Assembly: GCF_032714615.1 (NCBI RefSeq)
Contig: NZ_JAWDKA010000010.1
Span: 1 to 64,000, forward strand
Reading direction: 5' to 3'
Source of the DNA: Methanorbis furvi
Lineage (GTDB): Archaea > Halobacteriota > Methanomicrobia > Methanomicrobiales > Methanocorpusculaceae
Length of the DNA: 64,000 nucleotides
Part shown: positions 35,706-44,819 of the stretch, piece after piece
Layout of the letters: every line of letters starts with the position of its first letter
Numbering within the stretch: the stretch's first letter is position 1
Notes under the pieces: generated by a model
Told to the model about the DNA's origin: nothing
The model's database searches: none
The model's input: the letters and a program-made list of their open reading frames with translations, nothing else
Position numbers and translations under genes: made by a program

Positions 35706-36296
35706 TCACAGTTGAGGGATCTGGGGATCAGTACTTGTGAGCATCTGACACCAGTTCCCCAGTTTCCATCCGTCTTCAGTTGAAAGCAGAACAAGAGACA
35801 CCGCATCAGAGTTGGTCGCATTCGTGTTCACGTTCATCTCAAGAAAAACAAACACCGTCTCTCCTGCGGACACGTTCACGGTATCCTGCTGCAGTCGAAC
35901 CGACATTCCGTCCGGGACATCAGTGTCAGGATCAAGGTGGACCTGGATGTCCTTCCCGGCTGGTGCCGTAATTTTCAATGAGATGAGGCCGGTCTCGCCC
36001 GGGTTTGCCACGAATACAGGGACTCGGCTCTCTGTTGCATTTCGCCGCTCCACTTTGGCAAATCCTGTACTGTTCTCAAGATCAAATCTCCACTCCACCG
36101 GAAAAATAATCTGACCCTCAACTCCCGGAGGCATGCGGTAAGAGCCCTTGTCGTAGATACCCGGGGTGAACAGGCTCGAAAACTCTGGTGTTTCATTTTC
36201 CACGGAGGTATTCTGAGGCGGCACAGTGGTACATCCTGCGGTGAATATCAGGAGGACTATTAGGAGATTAATGATTGCTATGGATTTGTATGTCAT
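35706..36296 (-). CDS. Secreted lipoprotein with beta-sandwich domain
   Basis: A 196-residue protein with a signal peptide ending in a lipobox (LLIVLLIFTAGC, Cys at about residue 22), then a polar linker (VPPQNTSVENET). The remaining domain is beta-rich: GLISLKITAPAGKDIQVHLD, VNVSAGETVFVFLEMNVNTN, a pattern seen in Ig-like or NEW3/APHP-type domains. Likely attached to the outer face of the membrane. Function is not assigned. It lies alone, 62 bases upstream of mntA on the same strand. Confidence 0.72.
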   Translation of the reverse strand: MTYKSIAIINLLIVLLIFTAGCTTVPPQNTSVENETPEFSSLFTPGIYDKGSYRMPPGVEGQIIFPVEWRFDLENSTGFAKVERRNATESRVPVFVANPGETGLISLKITAPAGKDIQVHLDPDTDVPDGMSVRLQQDTVNVSAGETVFVFLEMNVNTNATNSDAVSLVLLSTEDGWKLGNWCQMLTSTDPQIPQL

Positions 36297-36742
36297 TTTT
36301 CAGATGCCTTTTACTTACATTAATCTGTTTTAAATATTTGTAATATTTATCCAGTGCGGCACATCTGCGCCGAAGTTCATATTTTTTGAGATAACTTTTT
36401 TGTGCGTCTTTTTTTTCAAAAAAACGTACTGTGATGTCTTGTTGGAAAATTATTCTTGATTGAATATAGGTCACTTCTGAGATTTGTGGCGCGCATATTT
36501 TCCGATAAAAAAAAGAAAATAATTTTTTTTTTCTACCGAAAAAATTCTCGAAAAAATTATGCTCTCTGTTTGATTCACACTGATAAGTGAAATCGTCGGC
36601 GGGGAATTGATTTTTCGATAGTATGATCTTTGAAAAATATTGTGGGTAATGTATTAATAGTGCCTATTGGCATATCCTTCCTTAAGGGGATGTGGTAATC
36701 TCTACTTCGTCCCTCGTATGATCCAGGAGATGATGGTTCTTT
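36297..36742. other. AT-rich divergent intergenic region
   Basis: 446 bases, very AT-rich with long A and T runs (36490-36550). It serves divergent genes: the lipoprotein to the left and a pilin to the right. CAGGAG near 36723-36728 may be the Shine-Dalgarno of the pilin, and CATATCCTTCC near 36670 resembles sequence ahead of the 19550 pilin (CATATCCTTATATCC). No ORF of note. Confidence 0.5.
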
Positions 36743-37699
36743 ATGAGAACTGATAACGGTATCTCTCCGGTCATTGCAGTCGTGGTTTTGATTGGCCTTG
36801 TAGTGATAGCTTCAGCTATCATCGGCCTGACTATGCTTGCGACGATGGAGAATGTGTCGGGAACACCGCCAGATGTGCGGTTTCAGGTATCCGCAGACGG
36901 AGTGTGTTTGTACCATGCGGGAGGAGATGCACTGCCTCTAAGAAATCTGGTTTTTTATGATACTTCGACAAAAAAACCGATCGAAGTCAAGAATATTGAG
37001 CTGATAAAAGGCGGGGGTACTATCTTAAAGTTTGAGGGTGATGACGATAAAAGTTTCGAGCTGAATGTCTGGGAGACAGGGGATAAGATCCGGATCATCA
37101 GTGGAAAACTGAGTGAATTGTCGATTGTGGGGCCTGACAGCAGAAACCATCCGGCACTGCTGTACATGGGAGCGAACGCGATGGTGATGCCGATCGGGGA
37201 TATGGTGCCGGATGAGTGGATAGAAACGGTCGTGCCGGTAGTACCGACCGGGCCAGAAATGCCGGAAATTCCACTTGACATAAATCCAGGAATTTTTGAA
37301 GATTTAATTCAAATCCAGAAGAACAACGATAATAAGGGAATTAAATTTGATGAGAAACAATTGATTATAAATGGGGTCCTCGTGGATAGTTATGATTACA
37401 ATGTCACGAATAAGGATGAAGATATCTGGATTATAGTAAGTCCGGAATATGGTGAGGGTCATACTCAGAATACCACCATTACCGTAAATGTGTATTCCCT
37501 TGTGAACGATACATACGAACTAATTTATTCTCCTCCTGCAATACCGGATACACAAGGTCTGCATGATGTAATACTGAAAATACCGAACAATTATTTGATA
37601 CAAGGGGACCTATGTTACGTAACAATCTATAGAGAAGGTTCGAAGAATGGCATCATAAAATATGCTCAAAAAACAGTTGTCATTAGACTCATTCATTGA
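36743..37699 (+). CDS. Minor pilin, paralogue of the 23156 pilin with another C-terminus
   Basis: A 318-residue pilin. MRTDNGISPVIAVVVLIGLV is the leader and helix. The first about 165 residues closely match the pilin at 23156 (SLYHAGGD there, CLYHAGGDALPLRNLVFYDT here; PALLYMGANAMVMPIGDMVP). After a Pro linker (VPVVPTGPEMPEIP) the last 150 residues are different: an N-glycosylation-rich beta domain (DSYDYNVTNKDEDIWIIVS, NTTITVNVYSLVNDTYELIY). It stands alone, away from the pilin operon, which suggests duplication with domain exchange. Confidence 0.78.
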   Translation: MRTDNGISPVIAVVVLIGLVVIASAIIGLTMLATMENVSGTPPDVRFQVSADGVCLYHAGGDALPLRNLVFYDTSTKKPIEVKNIELIKGGGTILKFEGDDDKSFELNVWETGDKIRIISGKLSELSIVGPDSRNHPALLYMGANAMVMPIGDMVPDEWIETVVPVVPTGPEMPEIPLDINPGIFEDLIQIQKNNDNKGIKFDEKQLIINGVLVDSYDYNVTNKDEDIWIIVSPEYGEGHTQNTTITVNVYSLVNDTYELIYSPPAIPDTQGLHDVILKIPNNYLIQGDLCYVTIYREGSKNGIIKYAQKTVVIRLIH

Positions 37700-38080
37700 T
37701 TTCATATGAAAAATACTCCTGTTTTTAAATCCCATTCACCCACTTTTTTTCGATGCCAAAATCCTTTACCCACTCCAACATTTAACCATCATTCATCTAT
37801 AGCAAAGCCTCATATCATTTTCATAAACAACATTGCCTCCGGAGGATTCCTCCCTCAAATTTCGGCAGACACCTCGTGAATTTTTACACGAAGTAATCAC
37901 AAACAATTTTCCCCACCCATAATTTTTCCCTCTTCACTATTTTACCCAAACTGCTGTACTATAAAATAAATGAATCTATGAGAGAGTCTTCGATGGATTT
38001 AATACTCTCATAGCGAAACGTTGTAACTACGAGTGATTACGATTCTATGATTATCTCAGATAGGGAGGAGTGATTTTTCC
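37700..38080. other. Intergenic region before pgk
   Basis: 381 bases with no ORF. It includes a hairpin CGTG-AATTTTTA-CACG (about 37875-37891) and an inverted pair GTAATCAC (about 37893) with GTGATTAC (about 38033). These echo the GTGATTACTCC end of the fold-back element at 19.0 kb, but the similarity is short. GGGAGGAG at 38063-38070 is the pgk Shine-Dalgarno. Confidence 0.5.
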
Positions 38081-39304
38081 ATGAAATTTGGTACGCTTGC
38101 TGATGTGGAAACCCGCGGAAAAACCGTAATGGTTCGCGTGGATCTGAACTCGCCGATCGATCCTTCATCGAATACAATTCTTGACGACAAACGGTTCCGC
38201 GAGCATGTCCCAACCATTCAGGCTCTGGAGGAGTCCAAAGTTGTAGTGCTTGCCCATCAGAGCAGGCCGGGCAAAAAAGACTTCACAACGCTCGAAGCGC
38301 ATGCCGAGCGGCTTGAGCGACTTTTGGATATGCCGGTGACGTATGTTGATGATATTATCGGCAGGTGCGCTAAAGAGGCGGTCCGTAAGTCGCATCCGGG
38401 CGATGTGATTCTTCTGGAGAATGTCAGGTTTAGCGCTGAGGAGAATCTGACGATGAAGCCGGAGGACTCGCGGTACACGCATCTTGTCAGAAAACTTTCT
38501 TCGATGGCTGACATCTTTGTGAACGATGCGTTCGGTACTGCGCACCGCTCACAACCAACGATCACTGGCCTGCCGTTTGCGATGAAGACGGTCGCAGGTC
38601 TTCTGATGGAGAAGGAAGTAAAGAATCTGTCCCGCGTTTTTACTTCAGCACCAAAACCGGTGACGTTTGTTCTCGGCGGAACAAAAGTGGATGACTCGAT
38701 TGCTGTTGCAGGCCATGTTCTTGCAAATGGTACGGCAGACAAAATTGCGATCATCGGCGTTGTCGCGAATGTGTTTTATCTTGCGAAGGGGATTGATATC
38801 GGTGCGCCGTCAACGAATCTGATCAAAATTCTCGGATATGAGGATGAGGTTGCGAAGGCGAAAAAGATTCTTGATGCTTATGGTGATAAGGTTGTTCTGC
38901 CTGAGTTTGTTGCGGTGAAGGAGAACGGCGGACGCCGTGAGTATCCGGTTGAGGCAACTCCGGCTGACTGCCCGATTCTTGATATGGGCAGTGAGTCTAT
39001 CGGAATTTTTTCCGAGCTTCTCTGCAACTCGGGAACGATTGTGTTTAATGGTCCAGCAGGAATGTTTGAGGAGCGGGATTTTGCTACTGGTACGTATGAA
39101 CTTCTCCATGCAGCGGCAAAGTCAGACTTCTCGGTCTGCGGCGGAGGTCATACGGCGGCGGTTATTGAGCAGCTCGGACTTGAGCCGCAGTACTCGCATC
39201 TGTCTACGGGCGGAGGGGCATGCATCGAGTTTTTGACCGGCAAGAAGCTGCCGGCGCTTGATGCGCTGGAAAAGTCATGGGAACTGTTCGGCGGGAAATT
39301 TTAA
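38081..39304 (+). CDS. pgk: Phosphoglycerate kinase
   Basis: A 407-residue enzyme that converts 1,3-bisphosphoglycerate and ADP to 3-phosphoglycerate and ATP; in methanogens it works mainly in the gluconeogenic direction. N-terminal VRVDLNSPID binds 3-PGA, and VVLAHQSRPGKKDF and LLENVRFSAEE are typical archaeal variants. The C-terminal nucleotide domain has VLGGTKVDDSI, FNGPAGMFEE and CGGGHTAAVI. A GGGAGGAG site lies 10 bases upstream. It is monocistronic, flanked by pilins. Confidence 0.96.
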   Translation: MKFGTLADVETRGKTVMVRVDLNSPIDPSSNTILDDKRFREHVPTIQALEESKVVVLAHQSRPGKKDFTTLEAHAERLERLLDMPVTYVDDIIGRCAKEAVRKSHPGDVILLENVRFSAEENLTMKPEDSRYTHLVRKLSSMADIFVNDAFGTAHRSQPTITGLPFAMKTVAGLLMEKEVKNLSRVFTSAPKPVTFVLGGTKVDDSIAVAGHVLANGTADKIAIIGVVANVFYLAKGIDIGAPSTNLIKILGYEDEVAKAKKILDAYGDKVVLPEFVAVKENGGRREYPVEATPADCPILDMGSESIGIFSELLCNSGTIVFNGPAGMFEERDFATGTYELLHAAAKSDFSVCGGGHTAAVIEQLGLEPQYSHLSTGGGACIEFLTGKKLPALDALEKSWELFGGKF

Positions 39305-39344
39305 CGTACTTCCCCCATCATTTTTTTATTTTGATCCTAAGATG

Positions 39345-40505
39345 TTATCGTATGGTAATTGTCACCGTGTGAGTCATTAGTATCCCAGCGGTGTTATTGT
39401 ATGGTGCCACGGTAATTGAGCGTACATCACCTGGTTTTGCATTTGCGAGAACGGTTATTCCTGTGGGTGAGTCAGTTGGATTTTCTTTATCTTTATCTTC
39501 ATCATCATAGAAATACCATCCATCAACATCCATCCAATAATTGTACCTAGTATCTATATTACGAGCGATGGTTACCTGAACGCCTTGTTTCGGTAGACTT
39601 TCTCTCCAGATTGTAACTGTGTTGACAAAACGCAGATCCATAAAAGTGTCCATGTTATTCTCCGGATCCTCCCCATCCTTCAATAGATATTTCGTTTGAA
39701 ATTTGAAAACTTTCAGGTATTTTCTAATACCCTCATCCTCTATGGAAAGATACGTAGTGACTTCTTCAGTTACAGAGGTACATTTATCATCTTCATAGTA
39801 AACAGTAAATGTCACATTATAGGATTTTTCAGAAAGAATAGCATTTAATTTGGGATAGTCATGCAAAAATAGTTTTGTATCCTTCGGATATTCTAACGGA
39901 GAATATTCTTTAATAGGTGTTCCGTCATCATAGTCCAATGTCCATTTTTTTACCGGGTATTCTTCCACATACGTGCTTTTATCCGTGATATTGAGTCTGT
40001 AGTTCATCACATCACAACTTATTGCTATACGTGCCCGATCACTGACTTCCTGTGGAGTCTTCCATTTCGCCCCAACCCGCATCTTTCCAGTATAGATCAC
40101 CTGCTCCGTCTTATCATCAAACGTCGCCGTGATCACCATCGGATAATAGCCCTCATCAAATCCCTCTTCAAACTCAATCAGTACCGGCACCCCGTCAGAA
40201 AATACTGTCAGGTTATTCACAGGAGTACCAATCCGTACTCCGCCAGCAGTTGCAACAGCCACCTGAACCCCTTTCATCTTCACAAGATCCTCTCCCCAGA
40301 ACGTCAACTGCAGCGGCTTCGTATCATCTCCGGTAGTATGCGGCACCACTCCGATAGTCTTTCCTCCGCTGACCGCATCACCAAATCCCAAAACCGTCAC
40401 TCCGACAACCGCGGCCATCACAACCGTAATTGCAACAATGAGGATCATACCAATCACCGGTGATACTCCGCTGTTTCCTTTGCCTCGCATCATTCCCCCT
40501 GACAA
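39345..40505 (-). CDS. Large pilin with a C-terminal beta-sandwich extension
   Basis: A 386-residue pilin. GNSGVSPVIGMILIVAITVV is the prepilin site and helix, and residues 45-145 form a head like those of the 19550 and 20592 pilins (ITATFDDKTEQVIYTGKMRV). The remaining 240 residues are an extension: YVEEYPVKKWTLDYDDGTPI and KSYNVTFTVYYEDDKCTSVT have the layout of a PKD-like beta-sandwich (W.. DDGT ... Y.VT), and the end SPTGITVLANAKPGDVRSI continues beta structure. An MRGKG start six residues in is equally possible. Likely a surface or adhesive pilin. Confidence 0.74.
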   Translation of the reverse strand: MSGGMMRGKGNSGVSPVIGMILIVAITVVMAAVVGVTVLGFGDAVSGGKTIGVVPHTTGDDTKPLQLTFWGEDLVKMKGVQVAVATAGGVRIGTPVNNLTVFSDGVPVLIEFEEGFDEGYYPMVITATFDDKTEQVIYTGKMRVGAKWKTPQEVSDRARIAISCDVMNYRLNITDKSTYVEEYPVKKWTLDYDDGTPIKEYSPLEYPKDTKLFLHDYPKLNAILSEKSYNVTFTVYYEDDKCTSVTEEVTTYLSIEDEGIRKYLKVFKFQTKYLLKDGEDPENNMDTFMDLRFVNTVTIWRESLPKQGVQVTIARNIDTRYNYWMDVDGWYFYDDEDKDKENPTDSPTGITVLANAKPGDVRSITVAPYNNTAGILMTHTVTITIR

Positions 40506-40825
40506 AATAATATGTTATAGTGCGTGCTTCCTAATCAACGTATTTCCATAGTATGCTTTGATCAAAAAATCCGGAAAACATCTGATGCCGTGAACAGAAA
40601 TTTTTCAAGCGAAAAAATGATTTTTATTTATCGGAATTTTTGTATACGGTTTTGTTTGAAGTAACCGGGATAAAATCCATCGAGATTTTTTCCCAACACC
40701 AACTCTATACATTGTCACAGTACCTGATCATAATGTAATCTCTTAACTCCATTATGTTAATATATCTTTACAACAAACACTATCATAACGAATCTCCTGC
40801 TTGTGTTTGGGGATCGTACTCAGGA
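40506..40825. other. AT-rich intergenic region
   Basis: 320 bases between divergent genes. Long A/T tracts and no hairpin or ORF with support; an in-frame extension of the VTC gene back to 40754 is possible but unlikely given an AGGAG site at about 40822. I see nothing else in it. Confidence 0.45.
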
Positions 40826-41524
40826 GTGGTAGACAACTTGAAAGAACAAAAATTCAGACACGAACTCAAATATTACATCAACCACGCAGACTATCTCACC
40901 ATCCGTCAGCGGATGTCAACCATCGCAGGCAGTGACGAACATGCAGATGAAAACGGAACCTACAAAATCCGCAGCCTCTACTTTGACACCCCGGGCGACA
41001 AAGCCCTCTACGAAAAACTCTACGGCATCAACAATCGCGAGAAATTTCGCATCAGACTTTACAACAACGACGACTCATTCGTTCGCCTCGAAAAAAAGAC
41101 CAAAGTAAACGCACTCACCTGCAAAATATCAGCCCCCGTCACCCGCGACCAGTGTGAAAAACTGCTTGTCGGAGACACCGACTGGATGAAAAATGCCGGA
41201 CACGCTCTTCTCACCGAACTCTACGCAAAAATGCGGTACGAACAACTCCGGCCAAAAACTCTCGTCGACTACACCCGCGAACCCTTCACCTATGGGCCCG
41301 GAAATGTCAGAGTCACCCTTGACTCCAACATTACCACCGGCATCAGAACAACCGACCTCTTCGACCCGGCAATGCCGACCATCTCAACCTATGGCGTCTC
41401 AGTCATCATCCTCGAAGTAAAATACGACAACTATCTCCCTGACATCATCAGAAACATGATTCAGGTCGAAAACAGAAAAGCAACAGCCTTCTCCAAATAC
41501 GCCGTCGCTCGGATGTTTGGATAA
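40826..41524 (+). CDS. VTC-domain protein (polyphosphate polymerase-like)
   Basis: About 230 residues. The VTC domain is a tunnel-shaped triphosphate-tunnel fold; in yeast Vtc4 it makes polyphosphate from ATP. Conserved charged strands are visible: KFRHELKYYINHADYLTI, YKIRSLYFDTPGD, REKFRIRLYNND, VRLEKKTKVNA, LRPKTLVDYTREPF and ILEVKYDNYLPD, the basic and acidic residues lining the tunnel. The start is uncertain: GTG at 40826, TTG at 40838, or ATG at 40754. It heads a VTC / DUF4956 / CotH cluster. Confidence 0.85.
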   Translation: MVDNLKEQKFRHELKYYINHADYLTIRQRMSTIAGSDEHADENGTYKIRSLYFDTPGDKALYEKLYGINNREKFRIRLYNNDDSFVRLEKKTKVNALTCKISAPVTRDQCEKLLVGDTDWMKNAGHALLTELYAKMRYEQLRPKTLVDYTREPFTYGPGNVRVTLDSNITTGIRTTDLFDPAMPTISTYGVSVIILEVKYDNYLPDIIRNMIQVENRKATAFSKYAVARMFG

Positions 41525-41583
41525 TTACAGGATACTCATCATGACATTATACACATCATACCAATTACCTGGAGGCGAGAATT

Positions 41584-42267
41584 GTGGCAGAACAGCTGAC
41601 CTTTAACGACATCCTCTCCTCAAACCTCCTGACCACCGTGACCTCATTCTCGCTCACGGACATGATCATAGCCATGGGCCTTGCCTTCGTACTCGGTCTT
41701 TTCATTTTCTTCGTCTACAAACAAACCTACAGCGGAGTCATGTACTCATCAGGCTTTGGCATATCCCTCATTGCCATGGCCCTCATCACCACCATGATCA
41801 TCATCGCTATCGGCTCCAACATCATCCTGTCTCTCGGAATGGTTGGTGCACTCTCGATTGTTCGGTTCCGGTCCGCAGTCAAAGATCCCATGGACATCAC
41901 CTACTTGTTCTGGGCAATTTCTGCCGGAATCGTTCTCGGTGCAGGCCTCATCCCGCTTGCCTTCTTCGGTTCGATTGCGATCGGTGTCTTTTTGCTCGTC
42001 TTCTCCCGCAAAAAATCCCGCGACCAGCCATTCATTCTGGTTGTCGACTGTGATGGAGATGCAACCGAGAAGAAGATCATGGACATCCTCTCGCTCAGCG
42101 TGAAGAAACTCGTCCTCAGGTCCAAAACCGTTCGGACCGGCTCGGTCGAGCTGACCGTTGAGGTCAGACTCGCAGGCGAGACCAGCGAGTTCATCAACCG
42201 CATCGCAACGCTTCCCGGAGTCTCAAGCGCCGTTCTTGTCACGTACAACGGAGAGTATCTCACGTAA
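41584..42267 (+). CDS. DUF4956 membrane protein
   Basis: A 227-residue protein from a GTG start with GGAGG ten bases upstream. Three to four membrane helices: DMIIAMGLAFVLGLFIFFVY, FGISLIAMALITTMIIIAIG, NIILSLGMVGALSIVRFRSA and AGIVLGAGLIPLAFFGSIAI. SLGMVGALSIVRFR and KDPMDITYLFWAI are the DUF4956 signatures. The C-terminal 85 residues are a soluble ferredoxin-like or ACT-like domain (ILVVDCDGDATEKKIMDILS). The family usually neighbours VTC-domain genes, so it is probably the membrane partner of the polyphosphate polymerase-like protein. Confidence 0.85.
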   Translation: MAEQLTFNDILSSNLLTTVTSFSLTDMIIAMGLAFVLGLFIFFVYKQTYSGVMYSSGFGISLIAMALITTMIIIAIGSNIILSLGMVGALSIVRFRSAVKDPMDITYLFWAISAGIVLGAGLIPLAFFGSIAIGVFLLVFSRKKSRDQPFILVVDCDGDATEKKIMDILSLSVKKLVLRSKTVRTGSVELTVEVRLAGETSEFINRIATLPGVSSAVLVTYNGEYLT

Positions 42268-42271
42268 AATC

Positions 42272-43936
42272 ATGATCGATGCAAAGTACATCAACCTCAT
42301 CACCATAGTCTGCGTGGTCGCAGCTGCGGCTCTTATTGCGGTACTGATGTTTGCTCCTGGCCTTCTCGGCATCACCGAGAAGGAACGCATCGTCACGTAT
42401 GCATCCATGTTTGACGAGGATGCGATAACCGAGATCAATATTGTGATCAGCGATGCCCTGTGGAATGACATTCTGGAAAATCCTCTCGCAGAAGAGTATC
42501 ACCGCTGCGACATTGTGATCAACGGAGTCACGTATCCTTCGGTTGGTATACGGACCAAGGGGCTGACCAGTCTTTCACAGGTTGCGTCCAGCGACTCGGA
42601 CCGGTACAGTTTCAAGCTGAAGGCCGATGAGTATGTGAATGATCAAAGTTTTGCCGGACTTTCCGAGTTTGTGGTGAACAATGTCTATCAGGATGCTACC
42701 TACATGAAGGAGTATCTCTCCTATGATCTGATGGAGTACATGGGTGTGCCAACTCCTCTGGTGACCTATGCGAACATTTCGATCAATGGCGAGCCGTTTG
42801 GTCTGTACGTGATGATCGAGTCAGTCGAAGACGACTTCGCCTCCCGTGTTTTCGGCGTAAACTACGGTAATCTCTACAAGCCGGAAAGCATGGATAATGC
42901 CGGAGGCGGAGGGTTTGGCGGGGGCGGCGAACGTCCTGAGGGTATGGAGAACTTCGGCGGAATGGGAGACATTCCGGCAGGTATGGAGATGGGAAACTTT
43001 GATCCTTCTGCCATGATGCCCACCACAAAGCAGCAAAATGGTAATGGCAACGCCAATGCCAACACCACTTTCGACTTCTCGGAACGAAATGGAAATATGG
43101 TTCCCGGCGGGATGGGAGGGTTCGGCGGCAGCGGCGGAGGTGCGGATCTGATCTATACTGATGACAGTATTGAGAGCTATGCGCATATCTTCAACAATAC
43201 GGTCCTGAGCAAGACCAAAAAGGCCGACAAGCAGCGGGTGGTAACCGCCCTGAAGCATCTGAATGAAGGAACTGATCTGGAGACGTATGTTGATGTGGAT
43301 GAGGTTCTCCGCTACTTTGCGGCAAACACTGCTCTGGTAAATCTTGACAGTTATGTGAGCAGTCTGAAGCACAACTACTATCTCTATGAGGATGGCAAAG
43401 GGCAGATTTCGATTCTGCCGTGGGACTTCAATCTGGCGTTTGGTGCGTTCCAGTCAGGCAGCGCGACGAGTTCGGTGAATTTCCCGATTGACACGCCGGT
43501 TACCGGTGTGTCTCTGGAGGACCGGCCTTTGATTGGAAAGCTTCTCGAAGTGCCTGAGTATAAGGAGCGGTATCACCAGTATCTTCAGGAGATTGTGGAC
43601 GGCTACTTTGCGAGCGGCTATTTCGCGGCAAAGATTGATTCGCTCAACGAGCTCATTGCTCCTTCGGTGGAAGCAGACCCGACCGCTTTCTACAGTTACG
43701 CAGAGTATCAGAAGGCAGTTGAGTCGCTGAAGCTGTTTGGCGAGCTCCGCGCCGAAAGCATCGCTGGTCAGCTGGACGGGAGCATTCCGTCCACTGATGC
43801 CGGGCAGACTGAGAATCCTTCTGCGCTGATCGATGCGTCCAATCTCAATATGAATGATATGGGATCGATGGGCGGCGGCGGTGCTGGAGGATTTGGTGAA
43901 GGCAGAAATCAAAATACATTTTTGCAACGCGAATAG
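42272..43936 (+). CDS. CotH-family secreted kinase-like protein
   Basis: About 554 residues from ATG 42272, 4 bases after the DUF4956 stop. An N-terminal signal anchor (LITIVCVVAAAALIAVLMFA) leads to a CotH kinase fold: VGIRTKGLTSLSQ, YMKEYLSYDLMEYMGVPTP, GLYVMIESVEDDF, NLYKPE, and the metal-binding ILPWDFNLAFGAF near residue 385. A long Gly/Met/Asn-rich insert (residues 210-285) separates the lobes, and another Gly-rich tail precedes the end. CotH proteins phosphorylate surface proteins or polymers. The last codons (LQRE, stop) are supplied by a fold-back repeat. Confidence 0.85.
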   Translation: MIDAKYINLITIVCVVAAAALIAVLMFAPGLLGITEKERIVTYASMFDEDAITEINIVISDALWNDILENPLAEEYHRCDIVINGVTYPSVGIRTKGLTSLSQVASSDSDRYSFKLKADEYVNDQSFAGLSEFVVNNVYQDATYMKEYLSYDLMEYMGVPTPLVTYANISINGEPFGLYVMIESVEDDFASRVFGVNYGNLYKPESMDNAGGGGFGGGGERPEGMENFGGMGDIPAGMEMGNFDPSAMMPTTKQQNGNGNANANTTFDFSERNGNMVPGGMGGFGGSGGGADLIYTDDSIESYAHIFNNTVLSKTKKADKQRVVTALKHLNEGTDLETYVDVDEVLRYFAANTALVNLDSYVSSLKHNYYLYEDGKGQISILPWDFNLAFGAFQSGSATSSVNFPIDTPVTGVSLEDRPLIGKLLEVPEYKERYHQYLQEIVDGYFASGYFAAKIDSLNELIAPSVEADPTAFYSYAEYQKAVESLKLFGELRAESIAGQLDGSIPSTDAGQTENPSALIDASNLNMNDMGSMGGGGAGGFGEGRNQNTFLQRE

Positions 43937-44144
43937 CGCGAATGAAAAAATTATCTGTATTTCTCAATGGATAGATATGTCCAAAAAAATAATTATGATA
44001 ACTTCTTAAAAATCGCCATTGGCGATTTTTTTTATTCGCGCTATTCGCGTTCTTCCGCGAAGCGGTGAGCAGGCCGAAACGACTCCTGAAAGGAGGAGTT
44101 GAACACGACGGAACGGCGTGTGGGAGGCATGCGATTCGCGTTTC
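43926..44144. repeat. Fold-back element, family A, copy 3 with extended module
   Basis: The left arm AACGCGAATAGCGCGAATG starts inside the cotH stop region. The right arm (44011-44052) holds ATCGCCATTGGCGAT and TTTATTCGCGCTATTCGCG. The interior TGGATAGATATGTCCAAAAA matches copy 1. The module CCGCGAAGCGGTGAGCAGGC is at 44055-44074, is interrupted by an insert with its own hairpin (GACTCCT-GAA-AGGAG, then GAGTT), and continues as GGCATGCGATTCGCGTTTC at 44126-44144. Confidence 0.86.
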
Positions 44145-44203
44145 GGATCATCACTCAGCCAAACCGTAAATATATGTAGTAGCAGAAAGCATTTTTCTGT
44201 ATT

Positions 44204-44509
44204 ATGGAAACAAAAGAGGTAAAGCACATCGACGTCTGGTCTGCCGCCAAACTGAGTGCGGCAATCTACCTGGTCATCTCCATTATTGCCGGCATCATCT
44301 CGGCACTCATTGCCATCTTCAACATGACTGCAATTCCGGGATTATCAATGCTCACATCATTTGGTGAAGGAATTCTCATCATCGTCATTACGGTCGTCAT
44401 CATCGCCATCATCGGCATGATTGTCGGATTCATTGTCGGCGCAATCATCGCCTTCATCTACAACCTCGCTGCCGGCATCTTCGGCGGCCTGAGACTGGAA
44501 GTTGAGTAA
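44204..44509 (+). CDS. Small integral membrane protein
   Basis: A 101-residue protein with a short polar N-terminus (METKEVKHIDVWSAAKLS) and two to three membrane helices: AIYLVISIIAGIISALIAIF, GILIIVITVVIIAIIGMIVG and FIVGAIIAFIYNLAAGIFGG. The layout resembles DUF3566-type small membrane proteins with a flexible re-entrant loop, but this is only a shape match. It sits between two intergenic repeat elements, and neither neighbour suggests a role. Confidence 0.68.
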   Translation: METKEVKHIDVWSAAKLSAAIYLVISIIAGIISALIAIFNMTAIPGLSMLTSFGEGILIIVITVVIIAIIGMIVGFIVGAIIAFIYNLAAGIFGGLRLEVE

Positions 44510-44543
44510 AACTTCTTTTTGTATTTTGGTGGAACCACGATCT

Positions 44544-44795
44544 GTTACCGCACCATGCGGCAACAAAAATAACTCATATTTAGGAGTTATTATCTATTTC
44601 CTGCGAATACTGCTGATTTTTATTTTTTGTTGCCGATCTATTGACATTGTGTTTCTAGGTAAAGGGATACTCACAGTAACAGTACTGTTTTAGCGGCAAC
44701 ATCGGCAACAAAAATATAAATTACTGATATATGCGAATAATTTCGACATTCGCTGATTTTAATGGGATAATTTTGTTGCCGCATCCTGCGGTAAC
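44544..44795. repeat. Nested inverted-repeat element (family C)
   Basis: The outer arms are GTTACCGCA-CCA-TGCGGCAAC (44544-44564) and GTTGCCGCA-TCC-TGCGGTAAC (44775-44795), each a hairpin and each the near reverse complement of the other. Inner arms TTTTTTGTTGCCGAT (about 44623-44637) and ATCGGCAACAAAAA (44701-44714) also pair. It fills the gap between the small membrane protein and purL, which converge here, and has no ORF. Confidence 0.75.
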
Positions 44796-44819
44796 AAATC
44801 TCCAAAATATATTTTCTCT

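Noticed and set aside
36490-36560. Possible replication origin in the A/T-rich tract
   Set aside because: No repeated ORB-type motif and no orc1/cdc6 gene nearby.
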